A stretch of DNA of 64,000 nt, from positions 62,001-126,000 of the forward strand of contig NZ_JAHYSG010000005.1 in assembly GCF_022095675.1 (NCBI RefSeq), in the 5' to 3' direction. Below the pieces are notes generated by a model, which was not told where the DNA came from, made no database searches, and worked only from the letters and a program-made list of their open reading frames with translations. This DNA comes from Dactylosporangium sp. AC04546. Its GTDB lineage: Bacteria > Actinomycetota > Actinomycetes > Mycobacteriales > Micromonosporaceae. The position numbers and the translations under genes are program-made. Positions 1 to 9,724 of this stretch are shown piece by piece (position 1 is the first letter of the stretch; the number at the start of each line of letters is the position of its first letter).

Positions 1-1
1 C

Positions 2-1723
2 GGGCTCACCGTCATGGTGCTCGGCGCCGGCACGCAGCTCGGGGTCATGGCGATCGCGCTGCGGCTCGACCCGGCCGACCGGGTGACCGGCCTGCCCGCG
101 ACGGTGGTCGCCGCCGTCATGGCGGTGGTCCTCGCCGCGCTGCTGAACTGGTTCATCGACGCCGGGACCGACACGGCGTTCGTGGCCGAGCTGCGTCGCC
201 TGATGATCCGCACCCGCCGGGCCCGGCTGCGCCGCCGCCCGGCCGCGCCGGCGGGTCGCGAGCCCGGCGTGCTCATCGTGCAGCTGGACGGTGTCTCGGC
301 GCCCCTGCTCGACTGGGCGGTGCGAGCGGGGAACCTGCCCACCATCGGCGGCTGGCTGCGGTCCGGCAGTCACGTCATGTCGCGCTGGCACACCGGGCTG
401 CCGGCGACGACGCCCGCCGCGCAGGCCGGCATCCTGCACGGCGACGACCGCGCCGTTCCCGCCTACCGCTGGTACGACAAGGACCGGGCGCGCATCGTCG
501 TGGCGAGCCGCCCGCGCGACGCCGCCGAGGTCGAGGCCGAGCTGTCCAACGGCGCCGGACTCCTGCGCGACGGCGGGGTCAGCATCAGCAACGTCTTCTC
601 CGGCGACGCGCCCGTCTCGCTGCTCACGGTCAGCCGGGCCGCCTTCCCGGGCCGGTCGGCGCGGGGCTGGGCGGTGTTCATGGCCAGCCCCTACGGCCTG
701 ACCCGCGCCATCGTGCTCGGCCTCGCCGAGATGGTCACCGAACTGCACCAGGCCCGGTTGCAGCGCCGCCGCAACGTCCAGCCGCGCGTCAGCCGCCGCG
801 GTGCCTTCCTGGCGCTGCGCCCCGCCGCGATGCTGCTGCGCGACGTGAACGTGTCGCTCGTCGCCGAGCAGATGGCCCGCGGCGCCGCCGTCGTCTACTG
901 CGACCTGGTCGACTACGACGAGGTCGCGCACCACGCCGGACCCGCCCGTCCGGAGGCGCTCAAGGCGCTCGAACATCTCGACCACACCCTCGGCACGCTC
1001 CAGCGCCTCGCCGGTGCCTACGCGCTGCGCGACTACCACCTGGTCGTGCTCTCCGACCACGGCCAGAGCCTCGGCGCGACGTTCCGGCACCGGCACGGCC
1101 GGACCCTCGACGACGTCGTCGCCGGGCTGGCCGGAGGCATGCTGGTCCTCACGTCGGGCAACCTCGCCCTCCTCTACGCCGTCGACCGGCCCGGCAAGGC
1201 GACCCGCGCCGACCTCGAGGCGTCCAAGCCGGGACTCGTCGAGGGACTGGTCGCCCATCCTGGCGTCGGCCTCGTCGTCGTCGACGACCACGACGGTCCC
1301 GTCGCCCTCGGCCGCGGTGGCCGTCACCGTCTCCGCGACGGCGTGGTGGAGGGCGCCGACCCGCTCGCGCCGTACGGTCCCCGCGCCCGCGGCGACCTGC
1401 TCCGCCACCAGTTGGCCCGCCACGTCGGCGACCTCGTCGTGATCGGCGCCGTCGACGCCGCGACCGACGAGGTGGCGGCCTTCGAGGAGCTGGTCGGCTC
1501 GCACGGCGGGCTCGGCGGCGCCCAGACCGCGGGCGTCCTGGTGTATCCGGCCGACTGGCCGCGCGACACCGACGAACTGGACGGTCCGGTCGCCGTGCAT
1601 CACCAGCTGCTCTCCTGGCTGCGCCGTGCGGGCCTGCGCCGGTCCGCACAGGAGCTTGCAGCGGAGGGCGGGACGCAGCGCGGCGAGGACCCGGACCGGA
1701 CCGTGCGGGTCAGCTCGACGTAG
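2..1723 (+). CDS. Membrane-anchored alkaline phosphatase-superfamily phosphodiesterase (5' end outside window)
   Basis: The frame is open to the window edge, so the N-terminus is missing; the first ATG in view is at base 14. The visible start is hydrophobic (two membrane-like stretches, bases 2-70 and 95-150), followed by an Arg-rich segment. A metal-dependent phosphodiesterase/nucleotide pyrophosphatase-like domain follows. Its metal site would be the Asp of QLDG (about base 287), the nucleophile a Thr in PATTPAAQAG, and further ligands come from DLVDYDEVAHH and LSDHGQ. In actinobacteria such domains occur fused to holin-like membrane segments. Substrate is unknown. The catalytic fold is clear; the membrane role is inferred from hydrophobicity. 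Confidence 0.8.
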   Translation, partial: GLTVMVLGAGTQLGVMAIALRLDPADRVTGLPATVVAAVMAVVLAALLNWFIDAGTDTAFVAELRRLMIRTRRARLRRRPAAPAGREPGVLIVQLDGVSAPLLDWAVRAGNLPTIGGWLRSGSHVMSRWHTGLPATTPAAQAGILHGDDRAVPAYRWYDKDRARIVVASRPRDAAEVEAELSNGAGLLRDGGVSISNVFSGDAPVSLLTVSRAAFPGRSARGWAVFMASPYGLTRAIVLGLAEMVTELHQARLQRRRNVQPRVSRRGAFLALRPAAMLLRDVNVSLVAEQMARGAAVVYCDLVDYDEVAHHAGPARPEALKALEHLDHTLGTLQRLAGAYALRDYHLVVLSDHGQSLGATFRHRHGRTLDDVVAGLAGGMLVLTSGNLALLYAVDRPGKATRADLEASKPGLVEGLVAHPGVGLVVVDDHDGPVALGRGGRHRLRDGVVEGADPLAPYGPRARGDLLRHQLARHVGDLVVIGAVDAATDEVAAFEELVGSHGGLGGAQTAGVLVYPADWPRDTDELDGPVAVHHQLLSWLRRAGLRRSAQELAAEGGTQRGEDPDRTVRVSST

Positions 1724-1787
1724 CCGGCGCGGACCGCGAGCTGCCGGCCTGTCGCGTGAACGGGCCACCGGCGGGTAGGGGACCGGC

Positions 1788-2423
1788 ATGAGGATCGGAG
1801 TGATCGGTGCCGGCAGGATCGGCTCCACGCTGGCCCACCTGTACACCGCGGTCGGCGACGACGTCGCCATCGCGAACTCCCGAAGTCCGGACACGCTGCG
1901 CGACCTCGAGCACCAGCTCGGCCATCACGCACACGCCGTCACCGCCGAGGAGGCGGCCCGCTACAGCGACGTCGTGATCGTCGCCGTGCCGTTCGGCCAC
2001 TACCGGGACCTGCCCGCCGCAGAGTTGGCCGGCCGGACGGTGATCGACGCGACCAACTACGACCCGGAACGCGACGGGCACGATGCAGCCCTGGACCACG
2101 GCGATGTGACCAGCAGCGAGCTGATGCAGCGCCACCTCGCCGGCGCGCACGTGGTCAAGGCGTTCAACGCGATGCGCTGGGACCACCTGCGCGACCACGG
2201 CCGGGCGGCCGGGTCGAACCGCCGGTACGGCATCGCGGTCTCCGGCGACAACCCGAACGCCAAGTGGCGGGTCTTCGACCTCGTCGAGCAGATCGGCTTC
2301 GAACCGGTCGACGCCGGCACGCTCGCCGAGGGCGGCAGCAAGTACCAGCCCGGCACGGAGGTCTACACCGCGGACCTGTGGGCCGACACGCTGCGGGCCC
2401 GCATCGGCATCGAGGGCACCTGA
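1788..2423 (+). CDS. NADPH-dependent F420 reductase-like oxidoreductase
   Basis: 211 residues. It begins with a Rossmann dinucleotide motif (MRIGVIGAGRIGSTLAHLY) followed by a Ser-Arg pocket (ANSRSP) typical of NADP-binding members of the F420-dependent NADP reductase/NAD-binding 2 group. The middle carries VVIVAVPFGHY and VIDATNYDPERDG, and the C-terminal part has VKAFNAM, all family hallmarks. A GGTAGGGGA stretch lies 6-13 bases before the ATG. It would move hydride between NADPH and a deazaflavin or related substrate in the cytoplasm. The exact substrate cannot be read from sequence. The gene stands alone, convergent with the exporter operon. Confidence 0.8.
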   Translation: MRIGVIGAGRIGSTLAHLYTAVGDDVAIANSRSPDTLRDLEHQLGHHAHAVTAEEAARYSDVVIVAVPFGHYRDLPAAELAGRTVIDATNYDPERDGHDAALDHGDVTSSELMQRHLAGAHVVKAFNAMRWDHLRDHGRAAGSNRRYGIAVSGDNPNAKWRVFDLVEQIGFEPVDAGTLAEGGSKYQPGTEVYTADLWADTLRARIGIEGT

Positions 2424-2435
2424 GGGCACCTGGGG

Positions 2436-3623
2436 TCAGGACGCCCGCAGCGCGTCGGTGGGGTTGAGGCGGGCGGCGCGGGTGGCCGGGTACAGCCCAG
2501 CCGCGACGCCGATGACGAGCGCCGCCGCGAGGCCGGCCCAGACGCCCGTGGCCGGGATCAGCGCCTGCCAGCCGCGGTACGTGGCGACGGCGTAGGTGAT
2601 CGCCGTGGCCAGCAGGGTGCCGGCCACGCCGCCGAGCGCCGACAGCAGCAGCGACTCGGTCAGGAACTGCACCGCGATGTGCCGGCGGGCGGCGCCGAGC
2701 GCGCGGCGCAGGCCGATCTCGGTGCGGCGTTCGAGGACCGCGATCACCATCATGTTGGCGATGCCGACGCCGCCGACGAGCAGCGCCACGGCGCCGAGGC
2801 CCAGCAGCAGTGACGTGGTCGAGTCGGCGACGATCAGCCGGGACGCGAGGGCGTCGGACGGGCGGCTGACGGTGACGCTGCCCGGCTCGATCGGGTTCGT
2901 CGCCCGGCCCAGCAGGCCGGCGACCGTCGCCGTCCGGGCGGTGTCGGTGCGGACGTAGAGGCGGGTCGGGTGGCCGTCGTAGGCGAAGTACTCCGCCGCG
3001 ACCGGCAGGCCGATCAGGACGGCCCGGTCGACCTCCGGCGCGAGCTCGAGCGGGCGCAGGATGCCCGCCACGCTGAACCAGTGCCCGCCCACCCAGATCC
3101 GGGTGCCCGGGTCGACGCGGATGATGCCGAGCGCTGACGCCGCGGCGTGGCCGAGCACCGCCACCGGGTACCGGCTGGTGGCGTCGTTGAGGAAGACGCC
3201 GGTGGTGAGCTGCCCGTCGAGGGTGCCGAGCAGGGACGGTTCGGTGGCGCGGACCTCGATGCCGCCGCCGCGGTATTCCGGTACGTGGTCGGTCCGGAAG
3301 ACCTGGACGTGCGGCACGCCCGCGGTCGCGGTGACCTGCTGTACCCCCGGGGTCCGGGCGACCCCGACGGCCGCGTGCTCGGGCAGCTCGGCCTCGTCGC
3401 CGCCGACGCGGGTGCCGTTGGCCACGGTGAGCAGATCTGTACCGAGGCGATCGATCTGCGACAGCAGGTCGGCCTGGCTCGATCGGGTGATGCCGAGGAC
3501 GGCGACGATGGCGGCGATGCCGATCGCGATGCCGAGGGTGGACAGGGCGGCCCGCAGCGGGCGGCTGCGGATGCCGACGGTGGCCAGGGGGAGCAGGTCG
3601 TCGGCGCGTACCTGAGGCTTCAT
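2436..3623 (-). CDS. MacB-type ABC transporter permease
   Basis: 395 residues. The layout is one N-terminal transmembrane helix ([23 protein letters not shown]), a large extracytoplasmic MacB_PCD-like domain (about residues 50-260), then three helices of an FtsX domain (about 275-385) with the typical [29 protein letters not shown] turn. The start ATG overlaps the TGA of the ATPase gene (ATGA), so the two are translationally coupled. As in MacAB-like systems, the periplasmic-type domain would pass mechanical force from the ATPase to an outside ligand. In this monoderm host the partner adaptor and lipoprotein upstream suggest export of a peptide, lipid or antibiotic. The substrate is not visible. 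Confidence 0.9.
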   Translation of the reverse strand: MKPQVRADDLLPLATVGIRSRPLRAALSTLGIAIGIAAIVAVLGITRSSQADLLSQIDRLGTDLLTVANGTRVGGDEAELPEHAAVGVARTPGVQQVTATAGVPHVQVFRTDHVPEYRGGGIEVRATEPSLLGTLDGQLTTGVFLNDATSRYPVAVLGHAAASALGIIRVDPGTRIWVGGHWFSVAGILRPLELAPEVDRAVLIGLPVAAEYFAYDGHPTRLYVRTDTARTATVAGLLGRATNPIEPGSVTVSRPSDALASRLIVADSTTSLLLGLGAVALLVGGVGIANMMVIAVLERRTEIGLRRALGAARRHIAVQFLTESLLLSALGGVAGTLLATAITYAVATYRGWQALIPATGVWAGLAAALVIGVAAGLYPATRAARLNPTDALRAS

Positions 3624-4309
3624 GGGGTCCGTTCCGAGTCGGCGACGACACGGCCGTCGCGCAGTTCGACCCGTCGCGGGCAGGCGGCGGCGACGGTGGG
3701 GTCGTGGGTGATGACGAGCAGGGTCACGCCGTCGGCGTTGAGGTCGCGCAGCAGGGTGAGGATCTGCGCGCCGTTGGCGCTGTCGAGGTTGCCGGTCGGC
3801 TCGTCGGCGAGGACGAGCGCCGGCCGGCCGACGATCGCGCGGGCGATCGCGACCCGCTGGCGTTCGCCGCCGGACAGCTTGCCGGCCGGGTGGCCGGCCC
3901 GGTGCGCGAGGCCCACCCGGTCGAGTGCCTCGGCCGCCGCGCGGCGGCGCCGGGCGGCGGGGACGCCGCGGTACAGCAGGCCGTTGGCCACGTTGTCGAC
4001 CGACGTCAGGGAGTCCATCAGGAAGAACTGCTGGAACACCACGCCGAGGGCGTGCGCCCGCAGGCCGGACAGCTGCCGGTCGCTGAGCTCCGCGACGGCC
4101 CGGCCGGCCAGCCGCACCGAGCCGGACGTCGGCCGGTCCAGTCCGGCGGCCAGGTTGAGCAACGTGGTCTTGCCCGATCCGGACGGACCGACCACGGCCA
4201 CCAGCTCTCCCGCGTGGACGGTCAGGTCGACCCCGCGCAGCGACTCGACGGGTGGCGTGCCGGGGTACGTCCGGCCGGCGTCGCGCAGGTGCAGGACGGC
4301 GTCGCTCAC
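3620..4309 (-). CDS. ABC exporter ATPase (MacB/LolD-like)
   Basis: 229 residues from a GTG that overlaps the TGA of the adaptor gene (GTGA). Walker [10 protein letters not shown] is at 41-49, Q-loop Gln at 93-94, signature LSGGE at 145-149, Walker B VLADEPTG near 166-173, and switch His at 202. This is a full-length ATPase of the MacB/LolD subfamily that energises FtsX-type permeases. It sits between the adaptor and the permease in a four-gene operon with 4-base overlaps throughout. All catalytic motifs are intact, so activity is expected. Confidence 0.93.
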   Translation of the reverse strand: MSDAVLHLRDAGRTYPGTPPVESLRGVDLTVHAGELVAVVGPSGSGKTTLLNLAAGLDRPTSGSVRLAGRAVAELSDRQLSGLRAHALGVVFQQFFLMDSLTSVDNVANGLLYRGVPAARRRRAAAEALDRVGLAHRAGHPAGKLSGGERQRVAIARAIVGRPALVLADEPTGNLDSANGAQILTLLRDLNADGVTLLVITHDPTVAAACPRRVELRDGRVVADSERTP

Positions 4310-5388
4310 GTGACCGGCACCTCGACCTGAACGCCTTCGACCAGTCCGTCGCCGGTGACCTCGACGGTGCCGGCCTGCTCGTCGAACAGGCCGGTCGTCA
4401 CGGTCACCAGCCGCCGATCGGCACCGTCCACGACGGCGACCCGATAGCCGCCGCCTTCCCCGGCCAGCAGGGCGGTCACCGGTACGAGCAGGACGTTCTT
4501 GTGCTGCGCACCCGTGATCGCGACCTGGACGGGCGCCTGGTCGAGGGCCGGCGCGCCCGGCGGCAGCGTCACGGTGATGACCATCGGCACGGTCGCCGGT
4601 CCGGGCGGGCCGTCGCCCTGGGCGACCACGGTCGCGACGGTGCCGACCTCGCGGACGGTGCCGTCGATCGGCGTGTTCAGCCCGGGGACGGTGACCCTCA
4701 CCGGGTCGCCCGCGTGGACGGTGGCCTGCCGGGCGGCGGTGAGCGCCACGCGCACCACGCGGGCGGTCGACGTCGCCGACAGCATCGGTGCGCCCGGCCC
4801 CGCGGTCTCGCCGGGCTGCACGGATGCCGAGCTGACGCGCAGCGCGCCGGGCAGGAACACGACCTGCCCGAGCGGCAGATTCCCGGTCCGCTGGGCCGCC
4901 GGCCGGCCGCGGGCCTGCTGCCAGCGGCGGATCGCGGTCGCCGTGGCGTCCGTGAAGTGCCGGTCGACCGTGCCGGGACGCAGTCCGAGCGCGACCAGGT
5001 TCTGCTCCAGCTGCAGCACGTCGGCGCCGTCGCTCATCCCGGCGGCGAAGTCCCGGTAGGCGGGCGTGGCGCCGTAGAGCAGCACCGCGGGTACACCGGC
5101 GACCGCGAAGAGATCCGCGCCACGCACGACGGCCGTGCCGGGCGCGGCGACGGCGGTGAGCACGCCGCCGGGCAGCTGGTTGACGACGGTGTACGCCCCG
5201 TCGAAGCCGAGCGTCCCGGCCACCTGCACCCGCGCGGCCACGTCGCCCCGGGTCACCGGCGCCGTCGTCGTGCGCAGCTGCGGCCCGGCGACCGGCTCGG
5301 CGCCCGGCGCCCGCGTCACCGCCCACCCGAGCACACCCGCCGCCGCGGCGAGGACCGCGCTGACCGCCGTCCACGACCGGCCCCTCAC
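4306..5388 (-). CDS. Peptidoglycan-binding HlyD/MacA-like adaptor protein of the exporter
   Basis: 360 residues from a GTG overlapping the lipoprotein gene stop. An N-terminal membrane anchor ([20 protein letters not shown]) is followed by a biotinyl-lipoyl-like segment. A peptidoglycan-binding-1-type helix bundle ([28 protein letters not shown]) is inserted before the beta-barrel and C-terminal membrane-proximal domains. This layout is that of the actinobacterial efflux RND/MacA-like adaptors next to MacB-type permeases. It would link the ABC exporter to the cell wall. The start is chosen from the GTGA overlap, which matches the other junctions of the operon. Confidence 0.85.
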   Translation of the reverse strand: MRGRSWTAVSAVLAAAAGVLGWAVTRAPGAEPVAGPQLRTTTAPVTRGDVAARVQVAGTLGFDGAYTVVNQLPGGVLTAVAAPGTAVVRGADLFAVAGVPAVLLYGATPAYRDFAAGMSDGADVLQLEQNLVALGLRPGTVDRHFTDATATAIRRWQQARGRPAAQRTGNLPLGQVVFLPGALRVSSASVQPGETAGPGAPMLSATSTARVVRVALTAARQATVHAGDPVRVTVPGLNTPIDGTVREVGTVATVVAQGDGPPGPATVPMVITVTLPPGAPALDQAPVQVAITGAQHKNVLLVPVTALLAGEGGGYRVAVVDGADRRLVTVTTGLFDEQAGTVEVTGDGLVEGVQVEVPVT

Positions 5389-5939
5389 GAGATCGCGATC
5401 TTCTTGTCGTACAGGTGCTTGCAGGCGTCGATCGCCGTCAGCACCCGCTCCGACTTGCCCTCGTGCTCCAGCGGCGTGCCGACCAGCGGGAACGTGCCGT
5501 CGGGCAGCGGGTCGGGGAAGCCGTCGACGCCCTGCTCCCTCATGCACTTCGCGAACGCCCGCAGCTTCTGCAGGTCCTCGGCGCTGGGCGTCGGGTCGCG
5601 GCGGTTGTCGGACAGCGACATGGACTCGTCCATGATCGCCTTGCACTCGGGCTGCTGCTCCATGATCGTGCGGATCTGCTCCTTGAGCTCGAGCCCCGCC
5701 GCCGGCCAGGCAAGATCTCCATCCCGTATCTCGGGATCCGGGAAGCTCGGGTACCCGTGATCGCGGGCGCACTGCGCGAACCGGCGCCCGATGCTCAGCG
5801 CCCGCTCCTCGTCGAGGCCGCCGCTCGGCGACGCACCCGGACCGCCCGGACCGCCCGGACCGCCCTGACCGGACGAGCAGCCGGCCAGCACGAACAACAT
5901 GGTCAGGGCGGCGAGCACCGCGACTGGTCTGCGTGTCAT
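5385..5939 (-). CDS. Secreted lipoprotein, first gene of the exporter operon
   Basis: 184 residues from the ATG at 5939 (a GTG at 5948 is an alternative). The N-terminus [21 protein letters not shown] has a type II signal peptide with an LAGC lipobox. A Gly/Pro-rich linker follows, then a conserved domain with paired [13 protein letters not shown] and [12 protein letters not shown] repeats. Similar proteins commonly precede peptidoglycan-binding adaptor/ABC exporter genes in actinobacteria. Function is unproven; a role as substrate-handling surface partner is inferred from the operon. The gene diverges from the histidine kinase across about 110 bases. Confidence 0.8.
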   Translation of the reverse strand: MTRRPVAVLAALTMLFVLAGCSSGQGGPGGPGGPGASPSGGLDEERALSIGRRFAQCARDHGYPSFPDPEIRDGDLAWPAAGLELKEQIRTIMEQQPECKAIMDESMSLSDNRRDPTPSAEDLQKLRAFAKCMREQGVDGFPDPLPDGTFPLVGTPLEHEGKSERVLTAIDACKHLYDKKIAIS

Positions 5940-6049
5940 GCCGCCCACGATCGCCGCCGGCGGCGGGCTGCCGCGTCTGGCGACCGGCCGATGCCGGCAT
6001 CTGTCGTGCGACGGATGTCAGGCCCCGGCAACCCCCGTACGCTGGGCCG

Positions 6050-7348
6050 ATGCAGCCCACGACGCGCCGCTGGGTGGACGCGGCGCTGATCCTCGTGCTC
6101 GCCGCCGCCACCGCGCTGTGGAGCAACGTCCCGCTCACGTTCACGCACCCGGACGAGAAGCTGCTGTACACGTTCGGGTCGGTCGAGGCCTGGCGTGCTC
6201 ATGTGTTCTGGTGGTGCCTGATCGGCGTGCCCGCGGCGGTCGCGATCCCGCTGCGGCACCGCTGGCCGCTGACCGCGATGCTGCTGGCGGCCGGCTCGGC
6301 GACCGGTCACCTGCTCGACCCGATCATGAAAGCGCCGCCGATGGACATCGCCGTGCTGGTCACGATGTACACCCTGGCCGGCTCGGCCCACACCCGCCGG
6401 ACCGTCGTCGGGGTGCTCATCGCCGCCGAGGCGCTGCTGTTCACCGGCGGCCTGGCCAGCCGGTTCGGCCTGCTCCCCGGCACGGGCGGCGGGTCACCGG
6501 TCACCGGCTACGGACGAATGGCCAAGACGGCGACCGCGATCCTGCGCGGCGACGCCGTGCCGATCGCGCTGGACGTCGTGCGCAGCGTCAGCGTGCCCGC
6601 CCTGCTGCTCGCCGCGACCTGGGCGGTCGCCGACAGCGCCCGGACCCGCCGCGCCCACCTGGCCACCCTCCAGGCCCGTGCCGACGACCTCGAACGCGAG
6701 CAGGAGCAGCGCACCGCCCTCGCCGTCGCCGCCGAACGCGGACGCATCACCCGCGAGCTGCACGACGTCGTCGCGCACGGCCTGTCGGTCATGGTCGTCC
6801 AGGCCCAGGGCGCCAAGGCCATGCTCACCCGCGAACCGGACCGCACCGAGGCCGCCCTGGCCAACATCGTCGTCACCGGCCGCGCCTCGCTCGCCGAGAT
6901 GCGCCGGCTGCTCGGCCTGGTCCGCACCGGCACCGACCTGACGCCGCAGCCGGGCCTCGCCACGCTGCCGGGCCTGGTCGACGGGGTCCGGGACAGCGGC
7001 ACCCCGATCGACTTCCGGGTCACCGGCGAACCACCGACGCTGCCCGCGGTGGTCGAACTGGCCGCGTACAGAATCGTGCAGGAGGCGCTCACGAACGCGC
7101 TCAAACACGCCACACCCGGCGCCAGCTGCACGGTCGCGCTCGACTTCGACCCGACCGGCCTGACCATCCGCGTCGCCGACACCGGCGATCCGGTGCCGCA
7201 ACCCGTGCCGGGCAACGGCCTGCGCGGCATCACCGAGCGGGTCCACGCCCTCGGCGGCGAACTGCGGGCCGGCCCGGCCCCCGGCGGCTTCGAGGTGTGG
7301 GCCCGCCTGCCGGTCGCCGCCACCCAGCCGCGGGAGCTGGTCGCGTGA
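6050..7348 (+). CDS. NarL-type sensor histidine kinase
   Basis: 432 residues. The N-terminal half has four or more hydrophobic segments, so the sensor is membrane-embedded. A HisKA_3 dimerisation domain follows, with phospho-acceptor His at residue 238 (ITRELHDVVAHGLSVM), then a HATPase domain (RIVQEALTNALKHA N-box; GNGLRGITERV G-box). Its stop overlaps the response regulator start (GTGA). It is divergent from the exporter operon, an arrangement typical of a two-component system controlling an adjacent ABC exporter. The signal is unknown. Confidence 0.92.
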   Translation: MQPTTRRWVDAALILVLAAATALWSNVPLTFTHPDEKLLYTFGSVEAWRAHVFWWCLIGVPAAVAIPLRHRWPLTAMLLAAGSATGHLLDPIMKAPPMDIAVLVTMYTLAGSAHTRRTVVGVLIAAEALLFTGGLASRFGLLPGTGGGSPVTGYGRMAKTATAILRGDAVPIALDVVRSVSVPALLLAATWAVADSARTRRAHLATLQARADDLEREQEQRTALAVAAERGRITRELHDVVAHGLSVMVVQAQGAKAMLTREPDRTEAALANIVVTGRASLAEMRRLLGLVRTGTDLTPQPGLATLPGLVDGVRDSGTPIDFRVTGEPPTLPAVVELAAYRIVQEALTNALKHATPGASCTVALDFDPTGLTIRVADTGDPVPQPVPGNGLRGITERVHALGGELRAGPAPGGFEVWARLPVAATQPRELVA

Positions 7349-7995
7349 TCCGCGTCGTGATCGCCGACGACCAGGTCCTGGTCCGTGCCGGCTTCCACAT
7401 GATCCTCGACGGTACCGACGACATGACCGTCGTCGGTGAGGCCGCCGACGGCCTGCAGGCCCTGACGGTCGTCGCCGGCACCGGCCCCGACGTGGTCCTG
7501 ATGGACGTGCGGATGCCCGGCATCGACGGCATCGAGGCGACCCGGAGGATCCGCGCGGCGCACGCACCGGACGAACCGCCACATGTGATCATCCTGACCA
7601 CGTTCGATCTCGACGAGTACGTCTACGCCGGCCTGCACGCCGGTGCCGCCGGCTTCCTGCTCAAGGACACCCTCGACGGCGACCTGCTGCAGGCCGTGCG
7701 CACGGTGGCCGGAGGTCACAACGTGGCCGCGCCGACCGTCACCCGCCGGCTCGTCCAGCACTTCGTGGCGACCGGCCCGCGGATCGTCGACACGGCACCG
7801 CTCGGCACGCTCACCGCCCGCGAGCGCGACGTCCTCGAACGCATCGCCGAGGGCCTGTCCAACCAGGAGATCGCCGACCGCCTGGCGATCTCCGAGGGTA
7901 CCGTCAAAACCCACGTCAGCCGCGTCCTGGCCAAGCTCGGCCTGCGCGACCGCATCCACGCGGTCATCTACGCCCACCAGAGCGGCGTCGCGTGA
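7345..7995 (+). CDS. NarL/LuxR-family response regulator
   Basis: 216 residues from a GTG overlapping the kinase stop. The receiver domain has acidic pocket D8/D9, phospho-acceptor D54 (VLMDVRMPG), conserved Thr in ILTTFD and Lys in LLKD. The C-terminal LuxR HTH (LTARERDVLERIAEGLSNQEIADRLAISEGTVKTH-type core) is complete. It would bind DNA after phosphorylation by the adjoining kinase, probably at the exporter promoter region (5940-6049). Its end overlaps the frameshifted tail of the convergent SDR gene. Confidence 0.93.
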   Translation: MIRVVIADDQVLVRAGFHMILDGTDDMTVVGEAADGLQALTVVAGTGPDVVLMDVRMPGIDGIEATRRIRAAHAPDEPPHVIILTTFDLDEYVYAGLHAGAAGFLLKDTLDGDLLQAVRTVAGGHNVAAPTVTRRLVQHFVATGPRIVDTAPLGTLTARERDVLERIAEGLSNQEIADRLAISEGTVKTHVSRVLAKLGLRDRIHAVIYAHQSGVA

Positions 7996-8690
7996 CGGCA
8001 TCTCAGAACGGCAGGTGGCCGTTCTCGTCCTGGACGGGTTCCGGTCGGGCCGTCCGGGCCGAGCGTGGCCAGACGCACGACGACCGCGGCGCTTTCCGCT
8101 GCGGGCCGTCCGATGCCGAAGGCGGCGGTCATGTCGGTGGCGGTGGTGCCGGGCTCGAGCGCGTTGAACTTGATGCCCGGCTGCGACTTGGCGTACTGGA
8201 TGGTGAGCATCGTGGCCGCGGCCTTGGACGCCGCGTAGAGCGCGAGCGGCATGCCGAACTCCGGCCGGTCGGGGTTGGTCACCGCCCAGAAGGAGCCCAT
8301 GCTGCTCGAGACGGTGACCACCGTGGGGTTCGCGGATTTGCGCAACAGTGGCAGCGCTGCCTCGGTGACGCGGACGATTCCCGCCGCGTTGACGTCGAAG
8401 GCCCGCAGCGCCGCCGGACCGTCGAGGGCTTCGTTCGCCAGAATGCCCGCGTTGTTCACCAGAACGTCCAGCCGGCCCTCGGCCGCACCGATGCTCGCCA
8501 GTGCCTCGGCCACCGACTTGTCATCGGTCACATCCAGCTGCACGAAACGCGCACCCAGCGTCACCGCGGCCTGCTCGCCCCGCTCGGCGTCACGCGCTCC
8601 GGCGTACACAGTGTGGCCCAGCTCCACGAGCTGCCGGGCTGTCTCGAAACCGATGCCCTTGTTGGCCCCGGTGATCAGCGTGACGGTCAT
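7968..8690 (-). CDS. Short-chain dehydrogenase/reductase with a frameshifted C-terminus
   Basis: Reads as 240 residues, but the last part is abnormal. The SDR core is intact: cofactor motif TGANKGIG, NNAG, catalytic Ser in TVSSSMGS and YAASK. A GGAG lies 8 bases before the ATG. After GPDGPTGT the frame turns into Arg/Pro-rich sequence. Removing one G from the GGG at 8036-8038 gives instead GTVQDENGHLPF and a stop at 8003, a common family ending, for a 228-residue protein. So the true end is probably 8003, and the present sequence carries a one-base insertion (real or a sequencing error). It is divergent from the MmyB-type regulator, a frequent pairing. Confidence 0.85.
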   Translation of the reverse strand: MTVTLITGANKGIGFETARQLVELGHTVYAGARDAERGEQAAVTLGARFVQLDVTDDKSVAEALASIGAAEGRLDVLVNNAGILANEALDGPAALRAFDVNAAGIVRVTEAALPLLRKSANPTVVTVSSSMGSFWAVTNPDRPEFGMPLALYAASKAAATMLTIQYAKSQPGIKFNALEPGTTATDMTAAFGIGRPAAESAAVVVRLATLGPDGPTGTRPGRERPPAVLRCRHATPLWWA

Positions 8691-8834
8691 CTGCCAGTGT
8701 CTCCTGTCGCATCGCGTGGCCCGATCGGGCCAACAGGCACGCTATGAGCGACGCGAGACGCCAACCAGAGCACTGCGGTGCCAGGGGTATGACAGAGCCC
8801 CTCTGCACACCGAGTGGAGTTCTACGCTGGCCTG

Positions 8835-9698
8835 GTGGACGAGACGACGAATGCCCTGGGTGCCTACCTGCGGGCTCGGCGCGAGCTGGTGACGCCTGAG
8901 CAGGCAGGGATTCCCGACGTGGGTGTGCGGCGGGTGCCCGGGTTGCGACGCGAGGAGGTCGCCATGCTCGCCGGCATCAGCGCCGACTACTACCTGCGGT
9001 TGGAGCGAGGCCGCAACCGCAACCCGTCCATGCAGGTGCTGGAGTCGATCGCTCGCGTACTGCACCTCAACGACGAGCATGTCACGCATCTGCTGGCGCT
9101 GGCCTGCGAGGCTCCCCGGCGACGCCGAAGCCGGCCGCGCAGACAGGTCCCGCCGCCCGGCGCGCTGCGGCTGATGGACTCCCTCGTCCAGCCGGCGTTC
9201 ATCGAGGACCGGTACTTCGACATCCTGGCCTCCAACAGCCTTGCCAGGGCGCTGTCACCCGGCCTCGCCGCCGGCCGCAACCAGCTCAGAGACCTGTTCC
9301 TCGACCCGGCCGAGCAGGCCCTGCACCCGGAGTGGGAAACCGTCACCGAGTGCTTCATCGCCAACCTGCGGCAGGCCGTGGGCAACGACGTCGACGATCC
9401 CCGCTTCATCGAGCTGACCGGCGAGCTCTCCCTGGCGAGCCCGCGCTTCCGCCGGCTCTGGGGCCGCCACGAGGTGCGAGGCCAGCGCGGGACGCCGATC
9501 CGGATGAACCACCCGCAGCTCGGCGAACTGTCCTTGAACCGCGAGCGGCTCGGCATCGACGGAACCGACGGCCTGATGCTCGTCGTCTACCACCCGGACG
9601 CCGGCACCAGCGACGCCGACAAGCTGGCCCTGCTCGCCTCCGCCGACCTGCCCACTTCGAACGCCAACCAGGGACTCCGGCGAACGAGCACCGGTTGA
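8835..9698 (+). CDS. XRE-family regulator of the MmyB type
   Basis: About 287 residues from a GTG at 8835 (8814 GTG is an alternative). An N-terminal helix-turn-helix (LGAYLRARRELVTPEQAG; GLRREEVAMLAGISADYYLRLERG) is followed by the MmyB-like ligand-binding domain (FDILASNSLARALSP; LRDLFLDPA). MmyB-like proteins are lone cytoplasmic regulators, often divergent from an oxidoreductase gene, as here. A TATGAC near 8789 could be the -10 element. It likely controls the neighbouring SDR in response to a small hydrophobic ligand; this is inferred from context. Confidence 0.88.
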   Translation: MDETTNALGAYLRARRELVTPEQAGIPDVGVRRVPGLRREEVAMLAGISADYYLRLERGRNRNPSMQVLESIARVLHLNDEHVTHLLALACEAPRRRRSRPRRQVPPPGALRLMDSLVQPAFIEDRYFDILASNSLARALSPGLAAGRNQLRDLFLDPAEQALHPEWETVTECFIANLRQAVGNDVDDPRFIELTGELSLASPRFRRLWGRHEVRGQRGTPIRMNHPQLGELSLNRERLGIDGTDGLMLVVYHPDAGTSDADKLALLASADLPTSNANQGLRRTSTG

Positions 9699-9724
9699 GC
9701 CCCGTTGCCACACCGGACAGGCGG

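Noticed and set aside
1149..1649. Long open frames on the strand opposite the phosphodiesterase gene, very rich in Arg
   Set aside because: Arg/Pro-rich shadow of a high-GC gene; no start context or family pattern. The same holds for most open frames opposite or across other genes.
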